Shown here piece by piece: positions 27,293-35,933 of a stretch of DNA of 64,000 bases. The notes under the pieces were generated by a model that saw only the letters and a list, made by a program, of their open reading frames with translations, was not told the DNA's origin and made no database searches. The DNA is from Mycolicibacterium chitae (lineage in GTDB: Bacteria; Actinomycetota; Actinomycetes; Mycobacteriales; Mycobacteriaceae): positions 1,364,001 through 1,428,000 of the forward strand of contig NZ_LR134355.1 of assembly GCF_900637205.1 (NCBI RefSeq). Direction: 5' to 3'. Every line of letters begins with the position of its first letter. Positions within the stretch are counted from its first letter, which is position 1. The position numbers and the translations under genes were made by a program.

Positions 27293-27430
27293 GGAGGTGC
27301 CTTCTTTCCTCAGATGTGGATGGGTAGAAGGTTGGGCCGGCCGGCGGACACATCTCAGTGGGGGCGATGCCACGCTCCTATCAAGTCACGCCGGTCGGTC
27401 CTTCCCACCTGATATCGGCACAATGCTCGC
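27293..27430 (-). ncRNA. Candidate IS110 bridge (seek) RNA region
   Basis: IS110-group elements carry a structured guide RNA in the non-coding end upstream of the transposase. Here that end is about 138 bp and contains a dyad AGATGTG (27312-27318)/CACATCT (27349-27355) around a GC-rich loop. Position and length fit; the loops were not matched to a target. Confidence 0.3.
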
Positions 27431-27619
27431 TAGCCAACCCCGAAGAGCAGCAGTGCGCGTCTGAGCCAGACACCAGGTGAGAAGAACCCAACCACCGCAA
27501 CGCGGCAATCACCACAGTGACACTGAGTGCGGGTCCCCGGCCGACACGCCGCTGAACTCACGTGTTCTGCGCACCCTCGACCGGTTGGGGTGCCGGCACC
27601 CGCCGCCGTCGCGGCCCGC
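27431..27619. other. Non-coding stretch between IS end and P450
   Basis: About 190 bp with no convincing gene. A short palindrome GGGTGCCGGCACCC (27588-27601) lies just past the P450 stop and could help termination. Nothing else seen. Confidence 0.5.
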
Positions 27620-28804
27620 TCAGCCGATGACGGCGGGCATGCGGTCCCAACCGCGCACCGTCGAGGTGCGCGAGCGGGTGGCCCGGCTCATGTCCACTTC
27701 CCACTTCGGGAAGCGCTTGAGCACCTCCTCGAGCGCCACCCGGCCCTCCAGGCGTGCCAGCGGGGCGCCCAGGCAGAAGTGCGCGCCGCGGCCGAAGGTC
27801 AGGTGCCCGCCCGGCTTGCGGTGGATGTCGAACGTGTCGGGGTCGGTGAAATGCCGCTCATCGCGATTCGCCGAGGCCAGCATGATCAGCAGCGCGCTGC
27901 CCGCGGGTACGGTCTGGTCCTGGAAGCGCACATCCTCGGTGGCGACGAACCGGGCGACGTGCGGGCCGGGCGGCTCATAACGCAGCAGCTCTTCGATGGC
28001 ACCCGGAATCCGCGACGGGTCATCGACCAGCTCGCGGCGCTGATCGGGGTGCTCTGCCAGGACCTTGCCCATCCAGCCGAACAACCGGCCGGTGGTCTCC
28101 ACGCCGGCGCCGGCGATGACCGCGAGAAAGATGAGCAGTTCCTCGCTGCGCAGCCGGCGCACGGTGCCGGTCTCGTCGGTGAACTCCACATTCAGCAGCT
28201 CGGTGATCAGGTCATCGGACGGATTCTTCTTCCGCCACGCGACATAGTCGGTGAACATGTCGCCGTCGAAGTAGTGGTCCTTCTTGACCGGCAGCGGCTC
28301 GCCGGGCTTGTTGCGCAGCACCGCGTGCGCCTGGGCGCGCACGGACGGCTGGTCGGCGTCGGGGATGCCCACCAGCATTCCGATGGTCCGCATCGGCAAC
28401 TCGGCGCCCAGGTCCCGGACGAAGTCGAACTCGTCCGCACCGACGAACGGGTCCAGGCAGGACACGCAGAAGGCGCGGACCTTGTCCTCCAGGGCGCGCA
28501 TCTTCTTGGGCATGAACATCCGTCCCACCAGCGCGCGGTGGATGGTGTGCAGCGGGGGATCTTCGTTGATGAAGACCCCGGGCGGCATTACCGGGTCGGC
28601 CTTGACGACCTCCAGGATGTCGCCCTTGGCGGAGCTCAGTCGCTGCGGATCACGCAGGGCCGCATCGACATCGGCGTAACGACTGATACCCCAGAAGTCA
28701 TGGCGCTCGTTGTAATAGAGCGGTTGCTCGTCGCGCAGCCGACGATACGTCGGGTATGGATCGAGATCGATTTCGACGTCCCACGGGTCGTAGTAGAGAT
28801 CCAC
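27620..28804 (-). CDS. Cytochrome P450 (paralogue of the P450 at 36.7 kb)
   Basis: 394 residues from GTG 28804, which has AAGGAGCG just upstream. IAGAGVETTGRLFG is the I-helix, EELLRYEPP contains the ExxR, and FGRGAHFCLGAPLARLEG is the haem-binding loop with the thiolate Cys near residue 343. A soluble bacterial class I enzyme needing ferredoxin and reductase. It shares long identical stretches (KGDILEVVKA, FINEDPPLHT, NPSDDL) with the second P450 of this block. Divergent from an SDR-ferredoxin-P450 operon, with operators at 28840 and 28893. Confidence 0.93.
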   Translation of the reverse strand: MDLYYDPWDVEIDLDPYPTYRRLRDEQPLYYNERHDFWGISRYADVDAALRDPQRLSSAKGDILEVVKADPVMPPGVFINEDPPLHTIHRALVGRMFMPKKMRALEDKVRAFCVSCLDPFVGADEFDFVRDLGAELPMRTIGMLVGIPDADQPSVRAQAHAVLRNKPGEPLPVKKDHYFDGDMFTDYVAWRKKNPSDDLITELLNVEFTDETGTVRRLRSEELLIFLAVIAGAGVETTGRLFGWMGKVLAEHPDQRRELVDDPSRIPGAIEELLRYEPPGPHVARFVATEDVRFQDQTVPAGSALLIMLASANRDERHFTDPDTFDIHRKPGGHLTFGRGAHFCLGAPLARLEGRVALEEVLKRFPKWEVDMSRATRSRTSTVRGWDRMPAVIG

Positions 28805-28839
28805 ATCCGCTCCTTGGCTGGTGGGGTGCGCGGGTAGTA

Positions 28840-28855
28840 CTGTACGAGCGTACAG
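28840..28855. promoter_or_regulatory. CTGTACGnnCGTACAG operator (perfect dyad)
   Basis: CTGTACGAGCGTACAG. On the minus strand it contains TACGCT (TANNNT), placed about 45 bp before the P450 start, so it should control the leftward P450. Confidence 0.7.
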
Positions 28856-28892
28856 CAGCGGATCCGATGCTTGTATCCGGCGGGCAGCTCCG

Positions 28893-28908
28893 CTATACAT
28901 ATGTACAG
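28893..28908. promoter_or_regulatory. CTGTACGnnCGTACAG-type operator
   Basis: CTATACATATGTACAG, palindromic apart from one base pair, 32 bp before the rightward SDR start. It appears to be the partner site for the rightward operon. Confidence 0.65.
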
Positions 28909-28940
28909 CGTCGGCCGTCCGGCGAGAAGGAGTGCGCAAC

Positions 28941-29684
28941 GTGAGTCGAGTAGCGGTCGTGACCGGCGGCGGATCCGGTATGGGGCGATCCATCGCGCTC
29001 CAGCTCGCCGCCGACGGCCACCGGGTCGCGGTGCTGGACATCGACGGTGACGCCGCGACGAGTGCGGTCACCGAGGCCCGCAACAACGGCGGCCAGGGGA
29101 TCGGGGTGCGGGCCGACGTCGGCGACGAAGCCTCGATCACCGCGGCCTTCGACGAGGTCCGCAGTCAACTCGGACCGGTGGGAATCCTGGTGACCAGCGC
29201 GGCCATCTCAGGATTCACCCGGCTGGACAAGATCAGCCTGGACGAATGGAACCGCTACCTGGCGGTCAACCTGACCGGCACCTTCCTGAGCGTGCGCTCG
29301 GCGATACCCGACATGGTGGCCGGCGGCTGGGGCCGCATCGTGACCATCTCCTCGGCGGCGGGGCAGCGGGGCGCCGGACGTCAGGCGCACTACTCGGCGA
29401 CCAAGGGCGGCGTCATCGCCATGACGAAGTCCATCGCCATCGACTACGCGGCCAAGGGCATCACCGCAAACACGGTGCCGCCCTTCGTTATTGATACGCC
29501 CATGCTGCGGGAGCAGCAACAGGCCGGCAAGCTTCCGCCGGAGGAGTACCTGACGCAGGCCATTCCCGCGGGCCGCCTGGGCTCGGGCACCGATGTGGCG
29601 GAGTTGTGTTCCTACCTGTGCTCCGAGGGCGCGGGCTACGTGACCGGACAGGTGATCGGCGTCAACGGCGGCGCCGTGCTGTAG
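28941..29684 (+). CDS. Short-chain dehydrogenase
   Basis: 247 residues from GTG 28941, with GAAGGAG upstream. TGGGSGMGRSIA is the cofactor loop and LDIDGD the acidic end of beta-2, favouring NAD. TISSAAGQRGAGRQAHYSATKGGV has the Ser-Tyr-Lys triad, and VNGGAVL ends the protein. Probably oxidises an alcohol formed by the neighbouring P450s. First gene of a five-gene operon: SDR, ferredoxin, P450, SDR, LLM. Confidence 0.9.
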   Translation: MSRVAVVTGGGSGMGRSIALQLAADGHRVAVLDIDGDAATSAVTEARNNGGQGIGVRADVGDEASITAAFDEVRSQLGPVGILVTSAAISGFTRLDKISLDEWNRYLAVNLTGTFLSVRSAIPDMVAGGWGRIVTISSAAGQRGAGRQAHYSATKGGVIAMTKSIAIDYAAKGITANTVPPFVIDTPMLREQQQAGKLPPEEYLTQAIPAGRLGSGTDVAELCSYLCSEGAGYVTGQVIGVNGGAVL

Positions 29685-29740
29685 CGCCCGCGTGACATCT
29701 GAAGCAAGCGTTGCGGCGAGAGAACTCAGAAGGAGTGCCG

Positions 29741-29974
29741 ATGAAGGTCCGAGTCGACAGCACCCGATGCCAGGGGCACACGTTGTGCGCGATGATTGCG
29801 CCGGAATCGTTCGAACTCGACGACGTCGACGGTCACGCCCACGCCATCGCCGACGAAGTGCCGGCCGGACACCGCGAACAGGTCGAGGAGGCCATCCGGT
29901 CGTGTCCGGAACAGGCCATCATCGTGCTGACCGAGGCCACGCTCGCGGCACCGGCGCAGGGCGATCCGCGATGA
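29741..29974 (+). CDS. Single-cluster ferredoxin, CxxHxxC type
   Basis: 77 residues. CQGHTLC with a later SCPEQA gives three Cys and a His in the position that would be the fourth ligand, typical of the [3Fe-4S] ferredoxins that serve mycobacterial P450s. AAGGAG precedes the ATG. The stop overlaps the next P450 start (ATGA), so it is very probably the dedicated electron donor of that P450. Confidence 0.92.
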   Translation: MKVRVDSTRCQGHTLCAMIAPESFELDDVDGHAHAIADEVPAGHREQVEEAIRSCPEQAIIVLTEATLAAPAQGDPR

Positions 29975-31331
29975 CCACCTCGCAGCGTCCGCCGCACATC
30001 GCCGAAGCCAAGCACTACCACTTCGACCGGCACCGGATTACCGCGACAAGTTCGTGGCGATCACCGAGGAGATGCAAAAGCAGTGCCCGTTGGCGTGGAC
30101 CGACACCTACGAAGGCCACTGGGTGGCCGCCGGCGGGGAGGAGGTCTTCGAACTCGCTCGCTGCCCGCACGTGTCCAACGACCACGACGTGAACAACGAG
30201 CGTCGGGGCTACAAGGGCATCTCGATCCCGACCATGATGCAGGCGGAGAACTTCCGCGGCGGGATGCTGGAGATGGACGATCCCGAGCACCGTTTCTATC
30301 GCACCGCCCTCAATCCGTACCTGTCGCCGGCCGCGGTCAAGCGGTGGGTGCCCTTCGTCGACGAGATCGTCCGCGCCAGCATCGATGAGCACATCGAGAC
30401 CGGGCGCATCGATTTCGTCGACGATCTCGCCAACGTGGTGCCGGCAGTCCTCACCCTGGCCATGCTCGGTGTTCCCCTGGACAAGTGGACGATGTACAAC
30501 GAACCCGCGCACGCCTCGGTGTACACGGCGCCGGATTCTCCCGACGCGCCCCGGGTGCTCGAGCTCTACATGGCGATGGGCATGGACCTGTTCACGAATC
30601 TTGCCGAGATACGCGAGAATCCGCGCCCCGGCATCATCGACGCGTTGGCCAAGTTGCGCATCGACGGCGAGGCCCCGCCGGACATCGAACTGATCGGCAT
30701 GCTGAACCTGCTGATCGGCGGCGGCTTCGATACCACCACCGCCCTGACCGCCCACGCCCTGGAGTGGTTGTCGCACAACCCCGACCAGCGCGACCGGCTC
30801 AGCCGGGAGCGCGCCACGTTGCTCAACCCCGCCACCGAGGAGTTCCTGCGGTACTTCACCCCGGCCCCCGGCGACGCCCGGACCATTTCCGATGATATGG
30901 AACTCGGTGGTACGAGCCTCAAAGAGGGCGATCGCCTGTGGCTGTCCTGGGCGATGGCCAACCGTGATCCCTCGTTGTTCGCCAACCCCAATGAGATCGA
31001 CATGGAGCGCAAGGGGAATCGGCACTTCAGTTTCGGGCTCGGCGTGCACCGCTGCATCGGGTCCAATGTGGCCCGCACGGTGTTCAAGTCGATGCTGACC
31101 GCGGTGCTGGACAGGATGCCGGACTACGAGTGCCAGGCCGAGGGGACCGTGCACTACGAGAGCATCGGCGTGATCCAGGGCATGCGGCACCTGCCGGCGA
31201 CGTTCACTCCCGGGCGGCGGCTGGGGCCCGGTCTGGACGAGACCCTGGCCAAGCTGCAACGGGCGTGCGACGAGAACGGTCTGGCCCGGCCCATCACCGA
31301 ACAACGTGAGGCCGCTCGGCTCTCCGACTGA
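29971..31331 (+). pseudogene. Cytochrome P450 with an N-terminal frameshift
   Basis: The ATG at 29971 overlaps the ferredoxin stop and reads MTTSQRPPHIAEAKHYHFDRH, a normal P450 N-terminus. At about 30033 the frame breaks, and the expected continuation DYRDKFVAITEEMQKQCPLAW is found in another frame to the stop at 31331. A loss of 1 or 4 bp explains it. The rest is intact: LIGGGFDTTTALTAHALEW (I-helix), EEFLRYFTP (ExxR region) and FSFGLGVHRCIGSN with the haem Cys. The protein could only be made from an internal GTG (30054), losing about 28 residues. It may be a real inactivating mutation, a phase variant or a sequencing error. Confidence 0.75.
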
Positions 31332-31361
31332 GCACATCGCGGCCCAACAGGGAAGGAAACC

Positions 31362-32225
31362 ATGTCGACAACGCCGCTCGTCGCCGTCGTCACCGGGGCC
31401 AGTCGGGGGGCCGGAGCGGGCATCGCGCACGCCCTTGGCAGCCACGGCGCCATCGTCTATGTCACCGGTCGCAGCGAATCCGACCCGGACGCAACGACTC
31501 CCGACACCATCCAGCACACGGCCGCGAAAGTGACCGCGGCCGGCGGGCAGGGGATCGCGGTCCGGGTGGACCACGGCGACGACGAACAGGTGCGGGCCCT
31601 GTTCGCGCGGGTCGAGCGCGAGCAGGGCCGAGTGGACATCCTGGTCAACAACGCCGCCGTCATCCGCGACGAGATGATGGGCCGCACCAAGTTCTGGGAG
31701 GAGCCGCTCAACGTCGTCGACACGCTCGACGTCGGCGTTCGCAGCAGCTACGTCGCCACGGTGTACGCCGCGCCGTTGATGCTTCCCCGGCGTCGGGGCC
31801 TGGTGGTGTTCACCTCGTCCTCGGGTGCGGTGCACTACGCGTTCGGCCCGGCCTACGGGGTGCCCAAGGCCGCCGTGGACAAGATGGCCGCCGACATGGC
31901 CCTGGATTTCAAGGAATTCGACATCGCGACGGTGTCGATCTGGATGGGGTCGTTGCTCACCGATCGAGTGCGCGCGATCGTCGCCAAGAACCCGGACAAG
32001 CTGGGGTACATCCTGGACACCGCGGAGACCCCCGAGCTGACCGGCCACGTGATCGCGGCGCTCTACAATGACCCCGATGTCATGGCGGTCAGCGGCCAAA
32101 CGCTGATCGGCGCCGAACTGGCCGCCGAGTACGGCATCAAGGACGAGGGCGACCGGCAGCCACCGTCATACCGGGAACTGTTCGATGTGCACCCGCAACA
32201 ACAGCAGTCCCACGTCATGCGGTAG
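31362..32225 (+). CDS. Short-chain dehydrogenase (DHRS1-like)
   Basis: 287 residues. VAVVTGASRGAGAGIA is the cofactor loop, and TGRSESD after beta-2 suggests NADP preference. VDILVNNAAV is conserved, and FTSSSGAVHYAFGPAYGVPKAAVDK contains Ser, Tyr and Lys. Longer than classical SDRs, with an insert after beta-2 and a C-terminal extension. GGAAGG lies upstream. The substrate is probably the product of the preceding P450. Confidence 0.87.
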   Translation: MSTTPLVAVVTGASRGAGAGIAHALGSHGAIVYVTGRSESDPDATTPDTIQHTAAKVTAAGGQGIAVRVDHGDDEQVRALFARVEREQGRVDILVNNAAVIRDEMMGRTKFWEEPLNVVDTLDVGVRSSYVATVYAAPLMLPRRRGLVVFTSSSGAVHYAFGPAYGVPKAAVDKMAADMALDFKEFDIATVSIWMGSLLTDRVRAIVAKNPDKLGYILDTAETPELTGHVIAALYNDPDVMAVSGQTLIGAELAAEYGIKDEGDRQPPSYRELFDVHPQQQQSHVMR

Positions 32226-32246
32226 CCGATCCGAAGGAGTTTGTGC

Positions 32247-33179
32247 GTGCGCATCGGACTGACCGGCGGCGGATCATCGGTTGATTCGATTGTGCGCCAG
32301 GCGAAGCAGGCCGAGGAGGACGGGTTCGCCGCGCTGTGGTACGCCAGCGCGGTCGCCGGGGATCCGTTGGTGGCCATGGCGTTGGCCGGGCGCGCCACCT
32401 CCTCGATCGAACTGGGCACCGCAGTCCTGCAGACCTATCCCTGCCACCCGCTGCTGCAGGCCAACCGCGCGGTGGCCGCCGCCAACGCGATGGGGCGGCC
32501 CGGCTTCGCGTTGGGGTTGGGGCCGTCGCACCGTCCTGTCGTGGAAGACGTCCTGGGCCTCTCGTACGACCATCCCGGGCGCAGCACCGACGAGTACGTG
32601 CGCATTGTCGCGGCCCTGCTGCGGGACGGGGAGGCGGACTTCGATGGCGCGGACTGGAGCACCCACAGCGCCGGGCGGATGGCCGCCGCCGAGCACCCGA
32701 TTCCGGTTCTGCTGGCCGCGCTTTCGCCACGCTTGCTGCGCATCGCGGGCCGCCACGCGGACGGCGTCATCCTCTGGCTCGCCTCGGCCGCGGCCCTCGA
32801 GGGTGCCATCATGCCGGTGCTGGCCGGGGCGGCCGCGGAGGCGGGCCGCCCCGCCCCGCGCGTGGTGGCCGGCCTCCCGATCGCGGTGCACGAGGACCGC
32901 GACGAGGTCCGCGCGGCGGTGGCGGCGACGGCCACCGGCTACGGGGCGATGTCGAACTTCGAGCGCATCATCGAGACCGGCGGTGGATCGTCGGCGGCCG
33001 ACGTGGCGATCGTCGGCGACGAACAGGCGGTGCGCGACCAACTGGAGCGCCTGATCGCGGCCGGGGCCACCGAGGTCTGGGCCCAACCCGTCGCCGTCGG
33101 CGCGGACCGCGACCGACGACGGTCCTCGCTGCAGCGGACCCGCGCGTTGTTGAGCGCCCTGGCGCGCCAATCGGATTAG
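32247..33179 (+). CDS. LLM-class flavin/F420-dependent oxidoreductase
   Basis: 310 residues from GTG 32247, 7 nt after GAAGGAG; a TTG at 32241 is too close to that site. SIELGTAVLQTYPCHPLLQANRA and FALGLGPSHRPVVEDVLG are LLM signatures very like those of the protein at 12.8 kb (LALGVGPSHHW), so the two are paralogues in different regulons. Last gene of the operon; its stop is 7 bp from that of the convergent nitroreductase. Confidence 0.82.
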   Translation: MRIGLTGGGSSVDSIVRQAKQAEEDGFAALWYASAVAGDPLVAMALAGRATSSIELGTAVLQTYPCHPLLQANRAVAAANAMGRPGFALGLGPSHRPVVEDVLGLSYDHPGRSTDEYVRIVAALLRDGEADFDGADWSTHSAGRMAAAEHPIPVLLAALSPRLLRIAGRHADGVILWLASAAALEGAIMPVLAGAAAEAGRPAPRVVAGLPIAVHEDRDEVRAAVAATATGYGAMSNFERIIETGGGSSAADVAIVGDEQAVRDQLERLIAAGATEVWAQPVAVGADRDRRRSSLQRTRALLSALARQSD

Positions 33180-33186
33180 CGGCGGC

Positions 33187-33948
33187 TCACTTGTCACCCG
33201 GACGGGCGCCGGCGCCGTAGACGATGCCGGCCCGGGCGGTGTCCCAGCGGTTACGGAACACCACGTCGTCGACCGAGCGGCGCCGGACCGGGCCGTGCCG
33301 GCCCCGCGGCCAGCCGACCACGACGTGCCCGGCCAGGAACCAGTCGTCGGGGACGCCGGTGGCGGCTCGGAGCGTCTGCTCACCCTGGTAGGCCGCCCAA
33401 CTGGTGAAGCAGGCGCCCAGGCCCTGCGCCCGGGCGGCCAGGTAGAAGTTCTGCATGGCGGGGTAGATCGACCCGGCCTGCAGGTATTCGGAGGCGAAGT
33501 CGTTCTTGAACGCCGCGAACAGCACGGAGGTGTGTTCGGCTGCGCGGTCGTGCAATTCGTAGGTGGCCCGATTGTTGCGGGCCGCCCGGCTGTCGTCGTC
33601 GGCGGCGGGCCGGGTCATGCCGTAGATCGACTCGATGGTGTGCAACGCCGCCTGCGCGGCCTCGGCGACCGCGGCGCGCTGCTCGGGCCCGTCGAGCACG
33701 ATGAACCGCCACAACTGCGCGTTCGCGCCGTTGGGCGCCCAGGTGGCCGCCTCGAGGCAGCGGCGCAGGGTCTCGTCGTCGACGGGGCGATCGGTGAAAC
33801 GGCGGATCGACCGCGCGGTGGACAGCACTTCCCAGACGTCATTGGTCGGTTGGGGCATGTGATCGGTGTACTCCACCGCAGCGCCGTTGTCGAGTACTTC
33901 CGCGTTTGTCGCACCCAGTGTTCCGCGGGGTGTTGTGCCGATCGTCAC
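33187..33948 (-). CDS. Nitroreductase-family flavoprotein
   Basis: 253 residues from GTG 33948. ARSIRRFTDRPVDDETLRRCLEAATWAPNGANAQ is the FMN-binding N-terminus of the nitroreductase fold, and FYLAARAQGLGACFT is the second FMN segment. It reduces nitro groups, enones or other electron-poor bonds with NAD(P)H. Its N-terminal 30 residues are not typical, and a start at 33858 (MPQPTND) is possible. The operator at 33952 ends 3 bp from the first start, which would suit a leaderless transcript. Divergent from an SDR operon. Confidence 0.82.
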   Translation of the reverse strand: MTIGTTPRGTLGATNAEVLDNGAAVEYTDHMPQPTNDVWEVLSTARSIRRFTDRPVDDETLRRCLEAATWAPNGANAQLWRFIVLDGPEQRAAVAEAAQAALHTIESIYGMTRPAADDDSRAARNNRATYELHDRAAEHTSVLFAAFKNDFASEYLQAGSIYPAMQNFYLAARAQGLGACFTSWAAYQGEQTLRAATGVPDDWFLAGHVVVGWPRGRHGPVRRRSVDDVVFRNRWDTARAGIVYGAGARPGDK

Positions 33949-33951
33949 GTG

Positions 33952-33967
33952 CTGTACAGTCGTATTG
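33952..33967. promoter_or_regulatory. CTGTACGnnCGTACAG-type operator
   Basis: CTGTACAGTCGTATTG, with a perfect left half and two mismatches in the right half, in the nitroreductase/SDR gap. TACAGT (33955-33960) fits a -10 for the rightward operon. Confidence 0.5.
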
Positions 33968-34004
33968 CATTCGACGTGCGGTGTTCAATCGAGAGGAAAC
34001 AGCA

Positions 34005-34778
34005 GTGGTGGACGACAAGTTCGCAATGGACGGCCGGGTCGCCGTGATCACCGGTGGGGGAACGGGTATCGGCCGTGCGTCAGCGCTGGTGCTGGCCGAG
34101 CGCGGTGCCGACATCGTGCTGGCCGGTCGCCGTGAGGAGCCGCTGAAGACCACCGCGCGCGAGATCGAGGCGTTGGGCCGCCGGGCGCTGACGGTGCCCA
34201 CCGACGTCACCTCCGCCGAGGAATGTCAGGCTCTGGTGGACGCGGCGGTGGGCGAGTTCGGCCGGCTCGACGTGTTGATGAACAACGCCGGCGGCGGTGA
34301 GACCAAGTCGCTGATGAAGTGGACCGACGAGGAATGGCACCAGGTTCTGGACCTGAACTTGTCCAGCGCCTGGTACCTCTCGCGCGCCGCGGCCAGGCCG
34401 ATGATCGCGCAGGGACGCGGGTCGATCGTCAACATCTCCTCGGGGGCGAGCCTGCTGGCCATGCCGCAGGCGGCGATCTACGGGGCCGCCAAGGCGGGCC
34501 TGAACAACCTGACCGGCTCGATGGCCGCGGCCTGGACCCGTAAGGGTGTGCGGGTCAACTGCATCGCCTGCGGTGCGGTCCGCACCCCGGGCCTGGAGGC
34601 GGATGCGGCCAGGCAGGGCTTCGACATCGACATGATCGGCCAGACCAATGGCTCGGGGCGCATCGCGGACCCGGAGGAAATCGGCTACGGCGTGCTGTTT
34701 TTCGCCTCCGATGCGTCCAGCTACTGCTCGGGCCAGACCCTGTACATCCACGGCGGCCCCGGCCCGGCCGGCGTCTGA
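34005..34778 (+). CDS. Short-chain dehydrogenase
   Basis: 257 residues from GTG 34005, with GAGAGG 8 nt upstream. ITGGGTGIGRASA is the cofactor loop and LAGRREE after beta-2 suggests NADP. VLMNNAGGG is conserved, and NISSGASLLAMPQAAIYGAAKAGLNN holds the triad. Related in layout to 2,4-dienoyl-CoA reductase and glucose-dehydrogenase-like SDRs. First gene of an operon with VOC, SnoaL-like and SDR genes. Confidence 0.9.
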   Translation: MVDDKFAMDGRVAVITGGGTGIGRASALVLAERGADIVLAGRREEPLKTTAREIEALGRRALTVPTDVTSAEECQALVDAAVGEFGRLDVLMNNAGGGETKSLMKWTDEEWHQVLDLNLSSAWYLSRAAARPMIAQGRGSIVNISSGASLLAMPQAAIYGAAKAGLNNLTGSMAAAWTRKGVRVNCIACGAVRTPGLEADAARQGFDIDMIGQTNGSGRIADPEEIGYGVLFFASDASSYCSGQTLYIHGGPGPAGV

Positions 34779-34797
34779 TCGCCTGCGGAGGACAGCG

Positions 34798-35235
34798 ATG
34801 AGTGTGAGCCACGTCGGACTGCGGGTCCGCGATCTCGAGAAGTCCCAACAGTTCTACGAGGCCCTCGGCTTCGTCCAGGCCAACCGGCTGACCGTGCCGG
34901 ACAAGGTGGCCGGCGGTCTGCTCGGGCTGGCCGAGCCGATCGGATTCGAGGCCGTGTATCTGCGCAAGGACGACTTCGTCCTGCAACTGCTGACCTTCTC
35001 CGGGTATCCGGCGCCCGAGGAGGCCGAGCGAAACATGACCAACGCCGGCCTGACCCACCTGTCGCTGGCGGTCGACGACGTCGCGGCGACCATCGCGGCG
35101 GCCCGGGACTCCGGCGGCACCGTGGTCGCCGAGCCCCCCGGCGGCTACGCCTGCATGATCCGCGATCCCGAGGGGCAGCTGATCGAGCTGATCCACGCGA
35201 GCGTGCGGCCGGTGCCACCGCAGCAGAAGACCTGA
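34798..35235 (+). CDS. VOC (glyoxalase/bleomycin-resistance) family protein
   Basis: 145 residues with two beta-alpha-beta-beta-beta modules. VSHVGLRVRDLEKSQQFYEALGF is the first and LTHLSLAVDDVAATIAAARDSG the second; RDPEGQLIELIHA carries the C-terminal Glu metal ligand. The His residues at the start of each module and the two Glu positions suggest a metal centre. The family includes epimerases, dioxygenases and isomerases. It could be an acyl-CoA epimerase partner for the mutase, but nothing specific shows it. Confidence 0.85.
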   Translation: MSVSHVGLRVRDLEKSQQFYEALGFVQANRLTVPDKVAGGLLGLAEPIGFEAVYLRKDDFVLQLLTFSGYPAPEEAERNMTNAGLTHLSLAVDDVAATIAAARDSGGTVVAEPPGGYACMIRDPEGQLIELIHASVRPVPPQQKT

Positions 35236-35275
35236 TCCCGAAAACGAAAACCCACCGAGAACCCAAGGAGCCTCA

Positions 35276-35833
35276 ATGAGCAACGACGATGAGATCAAGC
35301 AGCTGCGCGAACGTGTGCAGTACCTCGAGGACCGCAGCGCCATCCTGGACTGCGTGATGAACCAGGCCCGCGGCCACGACCGCCACGATGCCGAGCTGAT
35401 GGGCAGCGTGTACTTCGAGGACGGGATCGACGAGCACGGACCCACGGTGAAGACCGGGCCGGAGTACGGCGCGTGGGCCAACGACGTGCACGGGATGGTG
35501 TTCGAGGACCACCTGCACAACATCACCTCGCACACCTGCGAGATCAACGGCGACGAGGCCCACGCCGAGAGCTACGTCATGGGTGCCATGCGGGCCAAGG
35601 GCGGCAAGGTCGTCTCACTGATGGGCGGCCGTTACCTGGACCGGCTGGAGCGCCGCGACGGGGTATGGAAGATCGCCCTGCGCCGCTGCACCATCGAGTG
35701 GATGATGAACGGCGACTCCTCGGCACTGGCTTCCGGCGCCGTCAAGGGCTTCATCAAGGGCACCTGGGACCGCACCGACCCGTCCTACACCCGTCCGTTG
35801 CAGCTGGACAGCGAGCCCGTCAGCCGCTGGTGA
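35276..35833 (+). CDS. SnoaL/NTF2-like protein with N-terminal coiled coil
   Basis: 185 residues. A short coiled-coil start (DEIKQLRERVQYLEDRSAI) leads into an NTF2-like cone: MNQARGHDRHDAELMGSVYFEDG, then HNITSHTCEINGDEAHAESYV and VWKIALRRCTIEW. The pattern matches SnoaL_4-type proteins often found beside Rieske oxygenases and P450s in actinobacterial degradation clusters. The family includes hydratases, isomerases and dehydratases; the reaction here is unknown. GGAG lies upstream of the ATG. Confidence 0.82.
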   Translation: MSNDDEIKQLRERVQYLEDRSAILDCVMNQARGHDRHDAELMGSVYFEDGIDEHGPTVKTGPEYGAWANDVHGMVFEDHLHNITSHTCEINGDEAHAESYVMGAMRAKGGKVVSLMGGRYLDRLERRDGVWKIALRRCTIEWMMNGDSSALASGAVKGFIKGTWDRTDPSYTRPLQLDSEPVSRW

Positions 35834-35856
35834 ACCAGCATCACCTTCCAACGCGT

Positions 35857-35886
35857 CGGGCCGGCACCGCACCTGGTGTCGGCCCG
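35857..35886 (+). terminator. Hairpin in the SnoaL-SDR gap
   Basis: A 12-bp stem with one G-T wobble (35857-35868 with 35875-35886), 23 bp after the SnoaL-like stop. It may attenuate transcription into the following SDR. Confidence 0.6.
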
Positions 35887-35933
35887 CGCCGTTGTTGCCC
35901 CACTCGCACAACTGATTTCAGGAACGAGGATCG

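Larger units (their letters stand above)
26216..27430 (-). mobile_element. IS110-family insertion sequence
   Basis: About 1.2 kb. The single transposase reads leftwards. GCGAGCATTG at 26216-26225 and its exact reverse complement CAATGCTCGC at 27421-27430 are proposed as end or sub-terminal repeats. GCTCCTAT...CAAG also appears just inside both ends (26226 and 27374 areas). No target duplication is visible, as expected for the family. It lies in the gap between GMC and the P450 and interrupts no recognisable gene. Exact boundaries are uncertain. Confidence 0.7.

Noticed and set aside
30015..32099. A 694-codon minus-strand frame opposite the frameshifted P450 and SDR
   Set aside because: Antisense shadow; no motif. 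It was considered because the P450 is broken, but the P450 motifs are clear.
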